Shown: positions 16,679 to 26,941, numbered from the stretch's first letter. The stretch is 64,000 bases of DNA from Sphingobacteriales bacterium (GCA_021297855.1 JAJTHM010000055.1:1-64000), one strand, 5' to 3'. The notes: generated from the letters alone by a model not told the origin. Program-made: numbers and translations.

Positions 16679-19426
16679 TTAATTCTTTACTATAATCTTT
16701 CCTCCCACGATATTATTGCCATCTTCTACACGCACGATGTATTTGCCATCTTGAAGGCCACTAATGTCTGTATTAATTATATTATCCCCTGAAATAGCAC
16801 GATAAGCCATTCTTTTCACATTTCTACCAGCCATATCATATATAGCAATCATGTAGTTTGCGCCTATTTTAGACTCGAACGAAATATTTATTTTATCTGT
16901 GGTTGGATTTGGATAAATATCAAAATTAATCCTCAAATTATTGATATAATCTAGTCCACTTCTCACCTTTTTCTTGTAATCACAACTTGTTTTGAATGGG
17001 AAAGGAGCTCTCCAAAAGCCTCTACCATGCGTAGCAGCATATATCAAAGTACATTCTTCTGCATTCAGAGAATTCACTCTGAGTTTAAAGACTGGAACTC
17101 TTCCTATCTTTTTGTTGGATTCGGTCCACACTGGTGAGGCATCGCTGATATTGAATGTTTCCCATATACCAAACTCCGTACCTATTACAACGTGGTCTCT
17201 GTCCTCTGGATCTATAGCACATGTATAAACTGGCATGACTGGAAGATTTCCCTGCTTACTGATAAAACTAGTTCCGTTTTCAGATAGGAATACTTTTGAA
17301 GTACCTCCAAATCCAATCTGGGTAGCTACTACGTAGTTCGGATCCGTTTGATGGACATAAAGTCCACCTATTGGTCCAGTAGCACCAGTTAAATTTGTCC
17401 ACGCTAAGTTTGGTCTTTTTAAACAAGGTTGATTCGGAATAGTTCTATCCACACCAAAGGAGTCAAAGTCCTTCAATGTTGTATTTTTTCTAACTCCACC
17501 TGCACCAAATAAGTAAACAGTCCCAATGTCTTTTGTACTATGAATACCATAAATAGCTCCTACACCACCCGATTCCCAATTAGTGAAGGCTGTAGGTTGT
17601 GATGGTATATGTGCATTGGACGAGATTGTATATTGTCCGTTTTGATTAAATACGAATAAAAATGATTTTTCCACTTCATCAAATAATCCAGGAGTGACCT
17701 TCACCTTTTCTACTAAACCGATTCTAGTATGAAATCCTACATTGGCAAAATTACCTCCTTCTTCAATACAGCCCGAGGCTAATGGTTTTCTCGTTGTTGT
17801 CAAATCAGTTGTTCGAGATAAAGAACCTGTGTAAACAGTTGTATAGGCCACTTGGTAATTATTCGCAGCTGAAATAGCACAATCAAAACCATCGCCACCA
17901 CTAATCTCAAGAGCGATATTACTATTTCCTCCTGTTAGCGTAATAAATTGAGTACCATTGTCTTGCGTACCACCTACTAGTTCTCCATATTTATTTACCG
18001 CCATATCATAAAACTGTGTAATATTTAATCCAGTAAATATAGGTTTCCATGTAGCGTTTGGAAAAGATGATAATGAATTGAATGAGATATAAGGACCACC
18101 ATCTGTACAAACTACCATGGTATCTGGGCGCGTAGGGTGGAAAGCAAACTCATGATTATCTGCATGAACTAGATTCAGACCCAAAATGGCAGGTGAATTC
18201 CAGTTAGATGCTTGTACCCAACCCAAATTGCGTGACCATCCATAAGATTTTACTGATCCTCCTAGAAAAATTTTATCGTCATCCTTTGGATGAGCAGTTA
18301 AACACAAATCGTAAAACCCTTGACAACCCAGTGTTGAGCATAGTGGACTAAAACTTGCATCTGATTTTCCAATTAGTTCCCAAGTAGTACCTCCATCTTC
18401 GGATCGAATAACGTATTTTAGGTCTCCTCCTCTAGTTCCAGTAATTCCGCATGCATATAGCTTTTTAGCGTCATATGCTGAAACTGCAATTCTCACATGT
18501 TGATTTCCGTCTGCGATCCAATCAGGTCTATTTCCAATTAAATCAACAAAACTGGTGCCTCCATTCTCAGATTTAAAAACCCTGCCACTCCATGCAGCAT
18601 AAATGACTGTGCCATCATATGAGTATTTGACCTGTGCTATTGCAGTATTAGGAACTGATGTTGACTTTGTCCATGTGGTTCCTCCATCTTTGGATACCTG
18701 CATACCATTGTCAGTAGCAGCAAAAACAATATCATTATCTAGTGGATTGCACGCTATATCCAACACTCTTTTAAATTGAGCTGGTTGAGCATTAGTCAAA
18801 GAGCCGTTAATGGTGGACGTCAAATGAACAAATTCTTCTTCATCCGCTTTTTTCTTGTAAATTCCATGTCCGTTAAACTGTGAACCAAATCCCGCATTAG
18901 GTGTATTGCCCCAATATTCCCCAGTTCCTGCATAGATATCCCCATCTTTTGATTGAATCAAGCAGCCTATAGGCATTACCTTAAAAATATCCGCCATATT
19001 TTTCACTGGAGTCCAGTTGTGTCCAAGATTTTCTGAAACAAACACGCCTCCTGAAACCCCTGCACAATAAACTCTACCTTCTTTTGTCTTATCAAAAACA
19101 AAACCGCGCGTTCTACCACCTACTTGGTTAGGGCCTTGATCTTCCCATACGAGTTCCTCGCCTCTTGAAGATAATCTAGAGCCCGAGAGTTCTTCTATCT
19201 CAGCCAAGGCTTTATACCAATCATTTTCTTCTACCTTACCAGTCACGACATTGCGCAGCTGATTCGCACGCTCTTCTGCTCTTCCTTGGATTCTAGATTC
19301 CAAGGGCATTTTCTTGGACTTTTTGTAGGAAGCCATGTATTCAAAACGTTTCATCGGTTCTTTCGCTACAAAAGCAACCAGAAGTAAAAAGAAAAATGAA
19401 AATAATACTAAGTTGAATTTCTTCAT
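16679..19426 (-). CDS. Sortilin/VPS10-like beta-propeller protein with T9SS type A sorting domain
   Basis: Secreted protein of 915 residues. After an N-terminal hydrophobic segment (MKKFNLVLFSFFFLLLVAFV), the chain contains repeated Asp-box-like hairpins (SKDGGTTWTKS, SENGGTSF, SEDGGTTWELIG, LGHNWTPV). These place it with the VPS10/BNR beta-propeller proteins common in this phylum. The last ~80 residues form a type A sorting domain (YPNPTTDKINISF...DGKYIVRVEDGNN), which directs export through the T9SS and attachment to the surface. The ligand or substrate is unknown. A strong terminator follows. Confidence 0.88.
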   Translation of the reverse strand: MKKFNLVLFSFFFLLLVAFVAKEPMKRFEYMASYKKSKKMPLESRIQGRAEERANQLRNVVTGKVEENDWYKALAEIEELSGSRLSSRGEELVWEDQGPNQVGGRTRGFVFDKTKEGRVYCAGVSGGVFVSENLGHNWTPVKNMADIFKVMPIGCLIQSKDGDIYAGTGEYWGNTPNAGFGSQFNGHGIYKKKADEEEFVHLTSTINGSLTNAQPAQFKRVLDIACNPLDNDIVFAATDNGMQVSKDGGTTWTKSTSVPNTAIAQVKYSYDGTVIYAAWSGRVFKSENGGTSFVDLIGNRPDWIADGNQHVRIAVSAYDAKKLYACGITGTRGGDLKYVIRSEDGGTTWELIGKSDASFSPLCSTLGCQGFYDLCLTAHPKDDDKIFLGGSVKSYGWSRNLGWVQASNWNSPAILGLNLVHADNHEFAFHPTRPDTMVVCTDGGPYISFNSLSSFPNATWKPIFTGLNITQFYDMAVNKYGELVGGTQDNGTQFITLTGGNSNIALEISGGDGFDCAISAANNYQVAYTTVYTGSLSRTTDLTTTRKPLASGCIEEGGNFANVGFHTRIGLVEKVKVTPGLFDEVEKSFLFVFNQNGQYTISSNAHIPSQPTAFTNWESGGVGAIYGIHSTKDIGTVYLFGAGGVRKNTTLKDFDSFGVDRTIPNQPCLKRPNLAWTNLTGATGPIGGLYVHQTDPNYVVATQIGFGGTSKVFLSENGTSFISKQGNLPVMPVYTCAIDPEDRDHVVIGTEFGIWETFNISDASPVWTESNKKIGRVPVFKLRVNSLNAEECTLIYAATHGRGFWRAPFPFKTSCDYKKKVRSGLDYINNLRINFDIYPNPTTDKINISFESKIGANYMIAIYDMAGRNVKRMAYRAISGDNIINTDISGLQDGKYIVRVEDGNNIVGGKIIVKN

Positions 19427-19451
19427 AATTTTAGTTTAAATTTTTATATCA

Positions 19452-19459
19452 CAAAGATA
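19452..19459 (-). promoter_or_regulatory. Candidate -7 element for the sortilin-like gene
   Basis: TATCTTTG on the minus strand fits TAnnTTTG, 26 bp before the ATG at 19426. No TTG sits at the expected 19-bp distance, so only the -7 half is supported. Confidence 0.4.
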
Positions 19460-19577
19460 TTTTTAAAACTCTCAAAAATATAACTTTTTTCTCAACAATA
19501 ATTTTTTTCTAAAGGATTTGCTACATTTTTTAAAGAATTTAAAATTCTAACTAAAAAAGTGCAATTTTAGACAAATT

Positions 19578-20141
19578 TTAACTATCCAAATTGGAGCCTT
19601 CGGAAAGTTGAATAATACAAAATATAGAGTAGTTTAATATATCTTGGTAATTGGAATAGGCGCCTTCAGAAATCGTAGTCTCCCCTTGATTATCTTCGAT
19701 TTGCTTTATTCTAAGAAGCTTGGCCAGAATGATATCGGTCATAGAGGATACGCGCATATCTCGCCAGACTTCCCCATAATCTGTATTCTTCCTCGAAAGT
19801 AAATCTAATGTATCGTTGACTATTTCTGTATATCTAGCTTTTAGCGCTTCAAAGGACATAGATTCAAGACCTTCTGGTTTATTTGTAGCAATAATCATAG
19901 CCATGATACAATAGTTGATAATGCTGTGAAATTCATCTTGCTGACTATCTCCTATGACATTTCTTTTGGATTCTTGAATATTTCGAATGCGTTTAGCTTT
20001 AATGTAAATTTGATCCGTAAGTGAACTCAGACGCATAATGGTCCAAGACATGCCATAATCTTGATTTTTCTTTAAAAAGACCTCTTGGCAGTTGGCTATT
20101 ATTTTCTTAAAAGAATTTATTGTTGTATTCTCCATGTTCAT
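19578..20141 (-). CDS. DUF1599 protein (nucleotide modification associated domain 1), tandem repeat
   Basis: A 187-residue protein built from two copies of the DUF1599 unit. Residues 25-55 (KNQDYGMSWTIMRLSSLTDQ..KAKRIRNIQ) align with 118-149 (KNTDYGEVWRDMRVSSMTDI..KLLRIKQIE). The family is named for association with nucleotide modification, but its reaction is not established. The DYG-x-x-W and helix-rich layout recalls all-alpha NTP pyrophosphohydrolases; that link is an inference. The start may be this ATG or the one two codons later (20135). Both sit immediately after the promoter, so the mRNA may be nearly leaderless. FolP is divergent. Confidence 0.8.
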   Translation of the reverse strand: MNMENTTINSFKKIIANCQEVFLKKNQDYGMSWTIMRLSSLTDQIYIKAKRIRNIQESKRNVIGDSQQDEFHSIINYCIMAMIIATNKPEGLESMSFEALKARYTEIVNDTLDLLSRKNTDYGEVWRDMRVSSMTDIILAKLLRIKQIEDNQGETTISEGAYSNYQDILNYSIFCIIQLSEGSNLDS

Positions 20142-20145
20142 AAAG

Positions 20146-20179
20146 TGTACAAATGTACATATATTTTTTCTTCGTCAAA
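20146..20179 (-). promoter_or_regulatory. Promoter of the DUF1599 gene with overlapping TGTACA repeat
   Basis: On the minus strand TTTG (20176-20179), an 18-bp spacer and TACATTTG (20150-20157) form a near-consensus promoter. TGTACA-AA-TGTACA (20146-20159) is a symmetric site over the -7 element and could be an operator. This promoter, spacer included, differs from the one before the DNA methyltransferase (43873-43902) at only 2 of 30 positions. Confidence 0.65.
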
Positions 20180-20367
20180 TTTATAAACAGACGAATAAAA
20201 AATTATATGGGATAAAAGCGAAGCGTTAAATTGATGCCATTAAAATAAATCAATAATTGCTCCTAACCATTAAAAATGAACCAATATTACTGGAGAAATA
20301 TAAATGAAAAAGTCAAATTTGAATTAATCCTTACATTTGCCTTAAACCTAATTCCTACCAATGCATT

Positions 20368-21222
20368 ATGATTTCTGCATCTAGAAAAAAAAACTATTCA
20401 TTTAATATTCACGGTCGTCTATGGAATTTAGACCAGCCAAAGGTCATGGGTATCTTGAATCTGACACCAGACTCCTTTTATGACGGTGGTAAATTTATCA
20501 CGACAAAAGACCTTCTATTTCAAACAGAAAAAATGCTCGATGAGGGTGCAGATTTAATCGATCTCGGCGCCATGAGCTCAAGACCATATAGCAAAGAAAT
20601 GCCTGTTGAAGATGAACTGAAGCGGCTCCAAACTGCCTTGCCAGATTTATTGAAAAATTTCCCATCGACTATTTTTAGTATTGATACCTACAGAAGCCAA
20701 GTCGCCAAATATGCGTTAAATCAAGGGGTAGCCATAATCAATGATATAACAGCTGGCACGAAAGATGAAGAGATGCTTAAGGTTGCGAAAAGCTTTAGTG
20801 CACCCTATATAGCTATGCATATGCAGGGCAGTCCTGATACTATGCAGCATAAACCAGAATATCAAAATGTCATCACTGACGTATTCCAATACTTTGGTCA
20901 GCGATTGATTCAAATGAAAAATCAAGGAATTTCAGATATCATTTTAGATGTAGGGTTTGGATTTGGCAAATCAATCCGCGATAATTTCACCCTACTGAAA
21001 CATTTATCTACCTTTCAAGAATTAGATTGTCCATTGCTAGTAGGAATATCTAGAAAAAGCATGATATATAAAAGTCTCGATACCGACCCAGAAAATGCCC
21101 TCAATGGCACTACAGCATTGCATTTTGAGGCCTTAAGGAACGGGGCTCAAATACTGAGAGTGCACGACGTAAAAGAAGCTAAGGAGGTGGTTCGGCTCTA
21201 TTTAGAATATGAAAATGCCTAA
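20368..21222 (+). CDS. folP: Dihydropteroate synthase
   Basis: Condenses p-aminobenzoate with hydroxymethyl-dihydropterin diphosphate in folate synthesis, in the cytoplasm. The 284 residues include MGILNLTPDSFYDGG (loop 1), DLGAMSSRPYS, the pterin-binding IDTYRSQVAKYAL and GISRKSMIY, and a late H-D-V motif. The family usually has GA-x-STRPG in the second loop; here it reads GAMSSRPYS, a conservative variant. The start codon ATG follows a candidate TACATTTG element at 20332-20339. Confidence 0.95.
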   Translation: MISASRKKNYSFNIHGRLWNLDQPKVMGILNLTPDSFYDGGKFITTKDLLFQTEKMLDEGADLIDLGAMSSRPYSKEMPVEDELKRLQTALPDLLKNFPSTIFSIDTYRSQVAKYALNQGVAIINDITAGTKDEEMLKVAKSFSAPYIAMHMQGSPDTMQHKPEYQNVITDVFQYFGQRLIQMKNQGISDIILDVGFGFGKSIRDNFTLLKHLSTFQELDCPLLVGISRKSMIYKSLDTDPENALNGTTALHFEALRNGAQILRVHDVKEAKEVVRLYLEYENA

Positions 21223-21287
21223 TATTTCGTTTCAAGTCTGAATAAAAGATTCAAACAGCAACAACCTTTAAAATAAATATTTTGGAC

Positions 21288-21295
21288 TACATTTG
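21288..21295 (+). promoter_or_regulatory. Candidate -7 element for ychF
   Basis: TACATTTG fits TAnnTTTG, 32 bp before the ATG at 21328. The TTG expected about 19 bp upstream is absent, so support is partial. Confidence 0.4.
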
Positions 21296-21327
21296 TAGTT
21301 TTATACAAATAAACAGAGTAATTTAAG

Positions 21328-22428
21328 ATGGGATTAAAATGTGGTATCGTAGGATTGCCAAATGTAGGAAAATCAACAATTTTTAATGCTTTAACCAATG
21401 CAAAGGCACAGGCGGCAAATTTTCCATTTTGCACCATAGAGCCTAATGTCGGTGTCATAACTGTTCCTGACCAACGATTGACTAAAATATCGGATATCGT
21501 GGTTCCAGAGAAATTGGTTCCAACTACCGTAGAGATTGTAGATATCGCTGGACTCGTCAAAGGTGCCAGCAAAGGTGAAGGCTTGGGAAATCAGTTTCTA
21601 GGAAATATTAAAGAAACGGATGCCATACTGCACGTAATTCGTTGTTTTGAAGATGGGAATGTAATCCATGTGGACGGTAGCGTGAATCCTGTCCGCGACA
21701 AAGAAGTCATTGATATAGAACTGCAGCTGAAAGACTTGGAAACAGTAACCAAATCCATGCAAAAATATGAAAAGCAGGCCAAAGTCGGCAGCGACAAACA
21801 AGCGATAGCTGCTATGGAGCTTTTGAACAAGTATAAAGCTTGCCTAGAAGATGGCATATCTGCAAGAACAATTACTATCCGAGAAGATCAGGAGTGGATA
21901 GTCAAAACATTGAATCTATTGACCAATAAGCCAATTCTCTATGTATGCAATGTGGATGAAGCCTCCGCCAAGACAGGGAATGCCCATGTCGATGCGCTGA
22001 AACAAGCTGTAAAAGATGAAAATGCGGAAGTACTCGTCATCAGTGCTGCTATAGAAGCTGATATCGCACAGCTGGAGAGCTTTGAAGATAGAAAGGCCTT
22101 TCTTTCCGATTTAGGGTTAGAACAATCCGGAGTAGAACAATTAATTCAGAAATCTTATTCCCTATTGAAGTTGATTACCTACTTTACTGCAGGGGTCAAA
22201 GAGGTCAGAGCCTGGACCATACATGAAGGAGATACTGCACCTCAGGCTGCCGGTGTCATTCATACGGACTTTGAAAAAGGGTTCATACGAGCGGAGGTCA
22301 TAGCCTATCAGGATTTTATAGGTCTGGGAGGAGAGTCTAAAGTCAAGGAAGCCGGAAAACTTAGGGTAGAGGGCAAAGAGTATCTGGTCAAGGATGGCGA
22401 TATTATGCACTTCCGTTTCAATGTCTAA
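21328..22428 (+). CDS. ychF: Redox-regulated ATPase/GTPase YchF (Obg family)
   Basis: Universally conserved P-loop NTPase of 366 residues, linked to ribosome and stress functions. G1 is GLPNVGKST at the N-terminus and G3 is in [18 protein letters not shown]. The G4 position reads NVDE rather than NKxD, the change that gives YchF its preference for ATP. A coiled-coil segment lies in the middle and a TGS domain at the C-terminus ([32 protein letters not shown]). The gene follows folP after 105 bp. Confidence 0.97.
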   Translation: MGLKCGIVGLPNVGKSTIFNALTNAKAQAANFPFCTIEPNVGVITVPDQRLTKISDIVVPEKLVPTTVEIVDIAGLVKGASKGEGLGNQFLGNIKETDAILHVIRCFEDGNVIHVDGSVNPVRDKEVIDIELQLKDLETVTKSMQKYEKQAKVGSDKQAIAAMELLNKYKACLEDGISARTITIREDQEWIVKTLNLLTNKPILYVCNVDEASAKTGNAHVDALKQAVKDENAEVLVISAAIEADIAQLESFEDRKAFLSDLGLEQSGVEQLIQKSYSLLKLITYFTAGVKEVRAWTIHEGDTAPQAAGVIHTDFEKGFIRAEVIAYQDFIGLGGESKVKEAGKLRVEGKEYLVKDGDIMHFRFNV

Positions 22429-22455
22429 ATAGAAAACACTTCCTAGTCAAATCCA

Positions 22456-23481
22456 TTGGATAAACTTAAAGCATTTTGGAATAAGCATCATAAGATAAAT
22501 ATTGTTATCTTAAAATTAGGCTTGGCGGTTCTCTTGTTCTATAATTTATATGCCAAATTCTCAGAAAAAGGCTTTCAAGAGACCTTAGAAATATTTCAAC
22601 GTGAGTTTTCCCCGGACAAGCTCTATTACTTGTTATTCGTTATATTTCTTACCTTCTTTAACTGGGGGTTCGAGACACTCAAATTCTATCTTTGTGTGCA
22701 ACGTTTAGAAAAGATAAGTTTCTGGTTGGCATATAGAGCAATTCTGTATGGAAATGCAATGAATCTTATTTTTCCAGCTAGCATAGGCGAACTCACTGGA
22801 AGACCTTTGGTACTGAAAGAAGAAAATAGAATTAGTGGATCAGGTATTGCGTATTATGTTTCTATTGTACAGAAGGTTGCTTCTCCTTTGATGGGAATGA
22901 TATTTCTTGCCTATGCGCATTATTACGGATTTCTCTCCAAAGAAAAATTGAGTTTTTTAAATCTAGGCTTATCCATAGCGGGAATCATAGTTTTGATATC
23001 TATCATAGATGTCGTATTCTGGTTGTTTATGTACTTGAAACCTGAAGTCATGGTCAACTGGCTAGCCAAGGTCAAGTCTTTAAAAAAAATATTTGAGTCT
23101 TTAGGAGTGTTTTTACATTACAATTTAGCCACCAAACTGACCCTTGTCGGAATAGGTTCTATCCGTTTTTTCATTTTCGTCACCCAGTACTGGCTGTTAA
23201 TGTTTATATTTTTCAATGAGTTTCCTTATTTTGAATTCTACATTTTGTGCGGAGTATATTTCTTAGCTCAATTTGTCATCCCCTCCATGGGAGCATTGGA
23301 CGTTGGTATTCGAGCGAATCTCGTGCTCTTTGTCTTTAGTCTATACACCAAGAACTTTGCACAGCTCATGGCGGTGAACTACCTCATTTGGATTATCAAC
23401 CTATTGATTCCATCGCTTTTTGGATTTTATCTTATGCGTAAAACTATCAATCCATTCAAAGTCAAGGAAGCGAAGTTTTGA
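22456..23481 (+). CDS. Flippase-like/LPG synthase TM-domain membrane protein
   Basis: Integral membrane protein of 341 residues with about eight hydrophobic segments. It resembles the lysylphosphatidylglycerol synthase membrane domain (UPF0104/YbhN type): the conserved stretch NAMNLIFPASIGELTGRPLVLK and a late PSMGALDVGIRANLVLFVFSL are visible. The catalytic LPG synthase domain is missing, so it is more likely a lipid-related transporter; the substrate is unknown. An in-frame TAG at 22444-22446 leaves TTG at 22456 as the only reasonable start, 27 bp after ychF. The 3' end overlaps the convergent glycosyltransferase gene by 20 bp. Confidence 0.78.
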   Translation: MDKLKAFWNKHHKINIVILKLGLAVLLFYNLYAKFSEKGFQETLEIFQREFSPDKLYYLLFVIFLTFFNWGFETLKFYLCVQRLEKISFWLAYRAILYGNAMNLIFPASIGELTGRPLVLKEENRISGSGIAYYVSIVQKVASPLMGMIFLAYAHYYGFLSKEKLSFLNLGLSIAGIIVLISIIDVVFWLFMYLKPEVMVNWLAKVKSLKKIFESLGVFLHYNLATKLTLVGIGSIRFFIFVTQYWLLMFIFFNEFPYFEFYILCGVYFLAQFVIPSMGALDVGIRANLVLFVFSLYTKNFAQLMAVNYLIWIINLLIPSLFGFYLMRKTINPFKVKEAKF

Positions 23482-25078
23482 ATCCTTTCCTCTCCGCAAT
23501 AAAAAAGGTATCCACCTTTCCCCTATCGCTTATCCAGCCATATATTGGAGTCAACTTGAAAGAGTCTGGCATTTCATCAAGATGATGATAATTTCTTCTC
23601 TGTAGCATGAATAAATTGTTTTTCGAATAACGAAGCGAATCGAATGTGACCAGCTCATAATTATCTCTTGGAGCTGTTTGATAGGTATATCCTGCCCAAG
23701 AGAGATATACCGGTAGGCTAGACATGGAGTAATCTGCCGAGAAAAATACATGCTTTGGTTTATAATTCAATGCGATAATTTTTTCAGCAATAAGTTTAGG
23801 AAACCTTCGCGTAGTCTCAAAGGCAGGAAGAGCTATGCTCCAGGCTATAAAATTCAAACCAAAAGCATAAGCTAAAGCGAGCTCAGGAAGTCGATTTTGA
23901 GGAAATTTTATCTTGGAATGTAGCAGATAAATCAAACCAAAACTACTAAAAAATAGGGAGAGAACGAGCGCGGTCGTTTGAAAATTTTCGAATGGAATCT
24001 TATCTTTCACTATTAAAATACCTATGCCAATTAGTATAAAAAGAATACCTAATCCTTTGGCATAATTTAAAATAATCCTCGATGGATTTTCTTTAAAGCT
24101 CATTACAGCCTGGGCTATATATAAGGACCAAAGCGGTATAACTGCAAAAGCATAAGAAGGCAATTTACTTTTGATAAGTTCATAAAACAACCAACCACAA
24201 ATTATCCATGAAAATTGGAAAAAGAAATGGCTAGACTTATTTTTCAGTAAAAAGTCCTTTAACATAGTATTCAACACCTTTGGTATAAAAAGAATCCATG
24301 GAAAGAAACAAACCACCAATACAAGGAAATAATATCCAATAAAACCTGTTTGCCCATAAATCGTACCAGAAGTTCTTTTCAATATATACCAATCTATCCA
24401 CCAATTTATAAACTGGCCTTGATCTTGTCTCCAGGTCAAAAGCGCCCATGCTAAAAAAGGAGTCAAACTCAAAATACATACCATCAAAAGGGTGAAAAAC
24501 GTCTTTCGCTCTTTACCAAAAATAAAAGACAATCCCAATGCTCCAAATGTAGTGATAAAAATCGGTGGACCCTTAGTCAGTCCTCCCATAGAAGTAAAAA
24601 CAAATAAATAAAACAACCATTTAATATGTTTAGATTGGATATAGGATTGTATACTGAAATAGGATCCAGTGAAACACATAAGCAAGGTAGCATCCGTCAT
24701 ACTTATCTTTCCATAAACTGGTATGAGCAGACTACCCATAAATACAAAAGCTGTCCAAGTAGCTATCCTCTCGGAGTATAATCTTTTGGAAAAATAGTAG
24801 AGGAGCAATAAGCTAACTAAAATAGCTAAAACAGAAGGGACTCTAGTCGCAAATTCATTGTAACCAAAGATGGAGTAGGAGGCCGCTATGAGCCAAAAGT
24901 GAAGGGGTGGTTTTCTATGTGGCCAACTCCATTCAAAATCAGGAATTGTATAATCCCCCGTCTCTACCATAGTATAAGCAAAGCCCGCATAGGCTGCCTC
25001 ATCTTGCTCCCATAGGCATAGACTATCATTCTTGTGAAAAAGAAGGATAACAAATAAAATGAAAATGAAATATTTCAA
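23462..25078 (-). CDS. ArnT/PMT-like glycosyltransferase family 39 protein
   Basis: Membrane GT-C fold glycosyltransferase of 538 residues with about 11-12 hydrophobic segments. The first periplasmic loop carries LWEQDEAAYAGFA, where the DE pair is the catalytic acidic site in this family, and HRKPPLHFW follows as in ArnT-like enzymes. These enzymes move a sugar from a polyprenyl phosphate carrier to lipid or protein; donor and acceptor are not predictable here. The gene lies 40 bp after the APC permease gene on the same strand and overlaps its convergent neighbour by 20 bp. Confidence 0.85.
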   Translation of the reverse strand: MKYFIFILFVILLFHKNDSLCLWEQDEAAYAGFAYTMVETGDYTIPDFEWSWPHRKPPLHFWLIAASYSIFGYNEFATRVPSVLAILVSLLLLYYFSKRLYSERIATWTAFVFMGSLLIPVYGKISMTDATLLMCFTGSYFSIQSYIQSKHIKWLFYLFVFTSMGGLTKGPPIFITTFGALGLSFIFGKERKTFFTLLMVCILSLTPFLAWALLTWRQDQGQFINWWIDWYILKRTSGTIYGQTGFIGYYFLVLVVCFFPWILFIPKVLNTMLKDFLLKNKSSHFFFQFSWIICGWLFYELIKSKLPSYAFAVIPLWSLYIAQAVMSFKENPSRIILNYAKGLGILFILIGIGILIVKDKIPFENFQTTALVLSLFFSSFGLIYLLHSKIKFPQNRLPELALAYAFGLNFIAWSIALPAFETTRRFPKLIAEKIIALNYKPKHVFFSADYSMSSLPVYLSWAGYTYQTAPRDNYELVTFDSLRYSKNNLFMLQRRNYHHLDEMPDSFKLTPIYGWISDRGKVDTFFIAERKGFKTSLP

Positions 25079-25118
25079 AAACGTATAAAATAGAATTTAC
25101 AAACGGATATATCTACAG

Positions 25119-26819
25119 CTATACATGCAATTTACTATTCTTATGACTATATAGAAAATAAACTACCAAACCAATAAGCATCCATATCAAAAAATACATC
25201 CAATTGAGTATAGTCATACTAGTCAATAAATAAGCACAGCTCAAAAGACCTAGCACGGGAATCAAGGTGAAATTTTTCACTACTGCCAAGCCAGTGAACA
25301 CAATTAAAAGTCCATAAAAAATTAGCAGTGCTATATTATTTACATTGTTATCTGCGTATTGAAAGAAAGAAACACCTAGCAGTGAAAATGTTTTATCATC
25401 TGGTAGCATTTGAACTAAACTTGAAAAATAGCGAGAGCCTTCCTCATGCCATAGGCCCCAGACTATGAGACCCACCAATAATGCCAAAAGTGGAAAACGC
25501 GAACCAATCTTAGGCAAGCTGAATTTAGACTTGTCTTTAGGTTCTTCAGGTAATAATAGAACACCCCCACAAACCAATACGAAGGCAAACAAAGTAGATA
25601 TACTTGTAAAATCAATAACCCAATTATAATCTACGAAGAGAATAGGAATACCTACTACGAGACCTGTAATAATGGTGGCGTAGCTAGGTGTTTTATACTT
25701 CTTATGAATTTTAGAAAACTTTTTTGGCATCAATCCATCTCTACTCATCGACATCCAGATACGAGGCTGCCCCATTTGAAAAACCAATAATACGCTGGTC
25801 ATAGCCACAATAGCACTAACACTCACGACACCTCCTATCCAGTGCAATCCTTTTTCGAAAAATACAAAAGCCAAAGGGTCTTTGACATCCAGTAGACTGT
25901 AAGATACCATGCCCGTGAGCACGAGAGCCAATAAAATATAGAGAATCGTACAAATGACTAGGGCGTAAAACATCCCCTTCGGTAAATCAGAACGGGGGTT
26001 TCTGCACTCCTCTGCTGTAGTGCTGATAGCATCAAAACCAATATAGGCGAAGAAAACAGAAGAAACGCCTGCCATCACTCCTCGAAATCCGTTTGGCATT
26101 AAAGGATTCCAATTCGCACCATCGACATAGAAGAAACCAACGGTAATCACCAATATGATTACAACTACTTTCAACAATACCATGAAGTTGCTAAAATTTT
26201 TAGATTCCTTGATACCGACGTAAACCACTGCAGTAATCAAAATATTGATGACGAAAGCCGGTAGATTGATAATAAATTTAAGACCCCATAAATTGGGAGC
26301 ATTGGCATAAGCCGCTGCATACTTATTGGATAAGCCTTCGGCAAAAGCTCTTTTAGCCGTAGGATAATCTATGCCAAGCCAGTCCGGCAAATGCAGCCCT
26401 AAATTTTCTAATAAGGTCTGAAAGTATTCTGACCATGAAATAGCCACGGCAATATTCCCTATACTATACTCCATGACGAGAGCCCAACCGATGATCCAAG
26501 CAAATACTTCACCAAAGGTGGTATACGCATAAGTATAAGCGCTGCCCGCCGCGGGTATTCTGGAGGCAAATTCAGCATAACACATGGCGGTAAATCCAGA
26601 GGCAATAGCTGCGAAGATAAAAAGAAAGATGACTCCGGGTCCTCCACTAAAGCAGGCCTTGCCCACGGTGGAGAATATCCCTGCACCAATCACGGCGGCT
26701 ATACCGAAAGAGGTCAAATCCACTACGGAGAGATTTTTGTGAAGCTTATCTCCATCCTCCAATAAATTGTGACTTTCTATAATCCCTTGGATAGACTTTT
26801 TTCTAAAAATTTTCCGCAT
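25119..26819 (-). CDS. APC-family amino acid permease
   Basis: Cytoplasmic-membrane amino acid transporter of 566 residues with about 14 hydrophobic segments. The APC signature in helix 1 (FGIAAVIGAGIFSTVG) is present, as are SGFTAMCYAEFASRIPAAGSAYTYAY and FFAYIGFDAISTTAEECRNP, which point to the cationic amino acid transporter (CAT) branch. The exact substrate cannot be read from the sequence. The gene is followed 40 bp later by the ArnT-like gene. Confidence 0.9.
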   Translation of the reverse strand: MRKIFRKKSIQGIIESHNLLEDGDKLHKNLSVVDLTSFGIAAVIGAGIFSTVGKACFSGGPGVIFLFIFAAIASGFTAMCYAEFASRIPAAGSAYTYAYTTFGEVFAWIIGWALVMEYSIGNIAVAISWSEYFQTLLENLGLHLPDWLGIDYPTAKRAFAEGLSNKYAAAYANAPNLWGLKFIINLPAFVINILITAVVYVGIKESKNFSNFMVLLKVVVIILVITVGFFYVDGANWNPLMPNGFRGVMAGVSSVFFAYIGFDAISTTAEECRNPRSDLPKGMFYALVICTILYILLALVLTGMVSYSLLDVKDPLAFVFFEKGLHWIGGVVSVSAIVAMTSVLLVFQMGQPRIWMSMSRDGLMPKKFSKIHKKYKTPSYATIITGLVVGIPILFVDYNWVIDFTSISTLFAFVLVCGGVLLLPEEPKDKSKFSLPKIGSRFPLLALLVGLIVWGLWHEEGSRYFSSLVQMLPDDKTFSLLGVSFFQYADNNVNNIALLIFYGLLIVFTGLAVVKNFTLIPVLGLLSCAYLLTSMTILNWMYFLIWMLIGLVVYFLYSHKNSKLHV

Positions 26820-26941
26820 AGGTTAACTCTATATTAAATGGTAAATATAGGGGTGTAACCACGAACTCGTACTGATTTTTCGTCAGTATTCACGAATTAA
26901 TATTTTGAATAAATCAACTATTGATCGCTGTAATCTAATAG

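Noticed and set aside
26870-26888. Hairpin TACTGA-N7-TCAGTA after the SBBP-repeat gene
   Set aside because: A 6-bp AT-balanced stem without a U-tract, 50 bases past the stop, is too weak to call a terminator.
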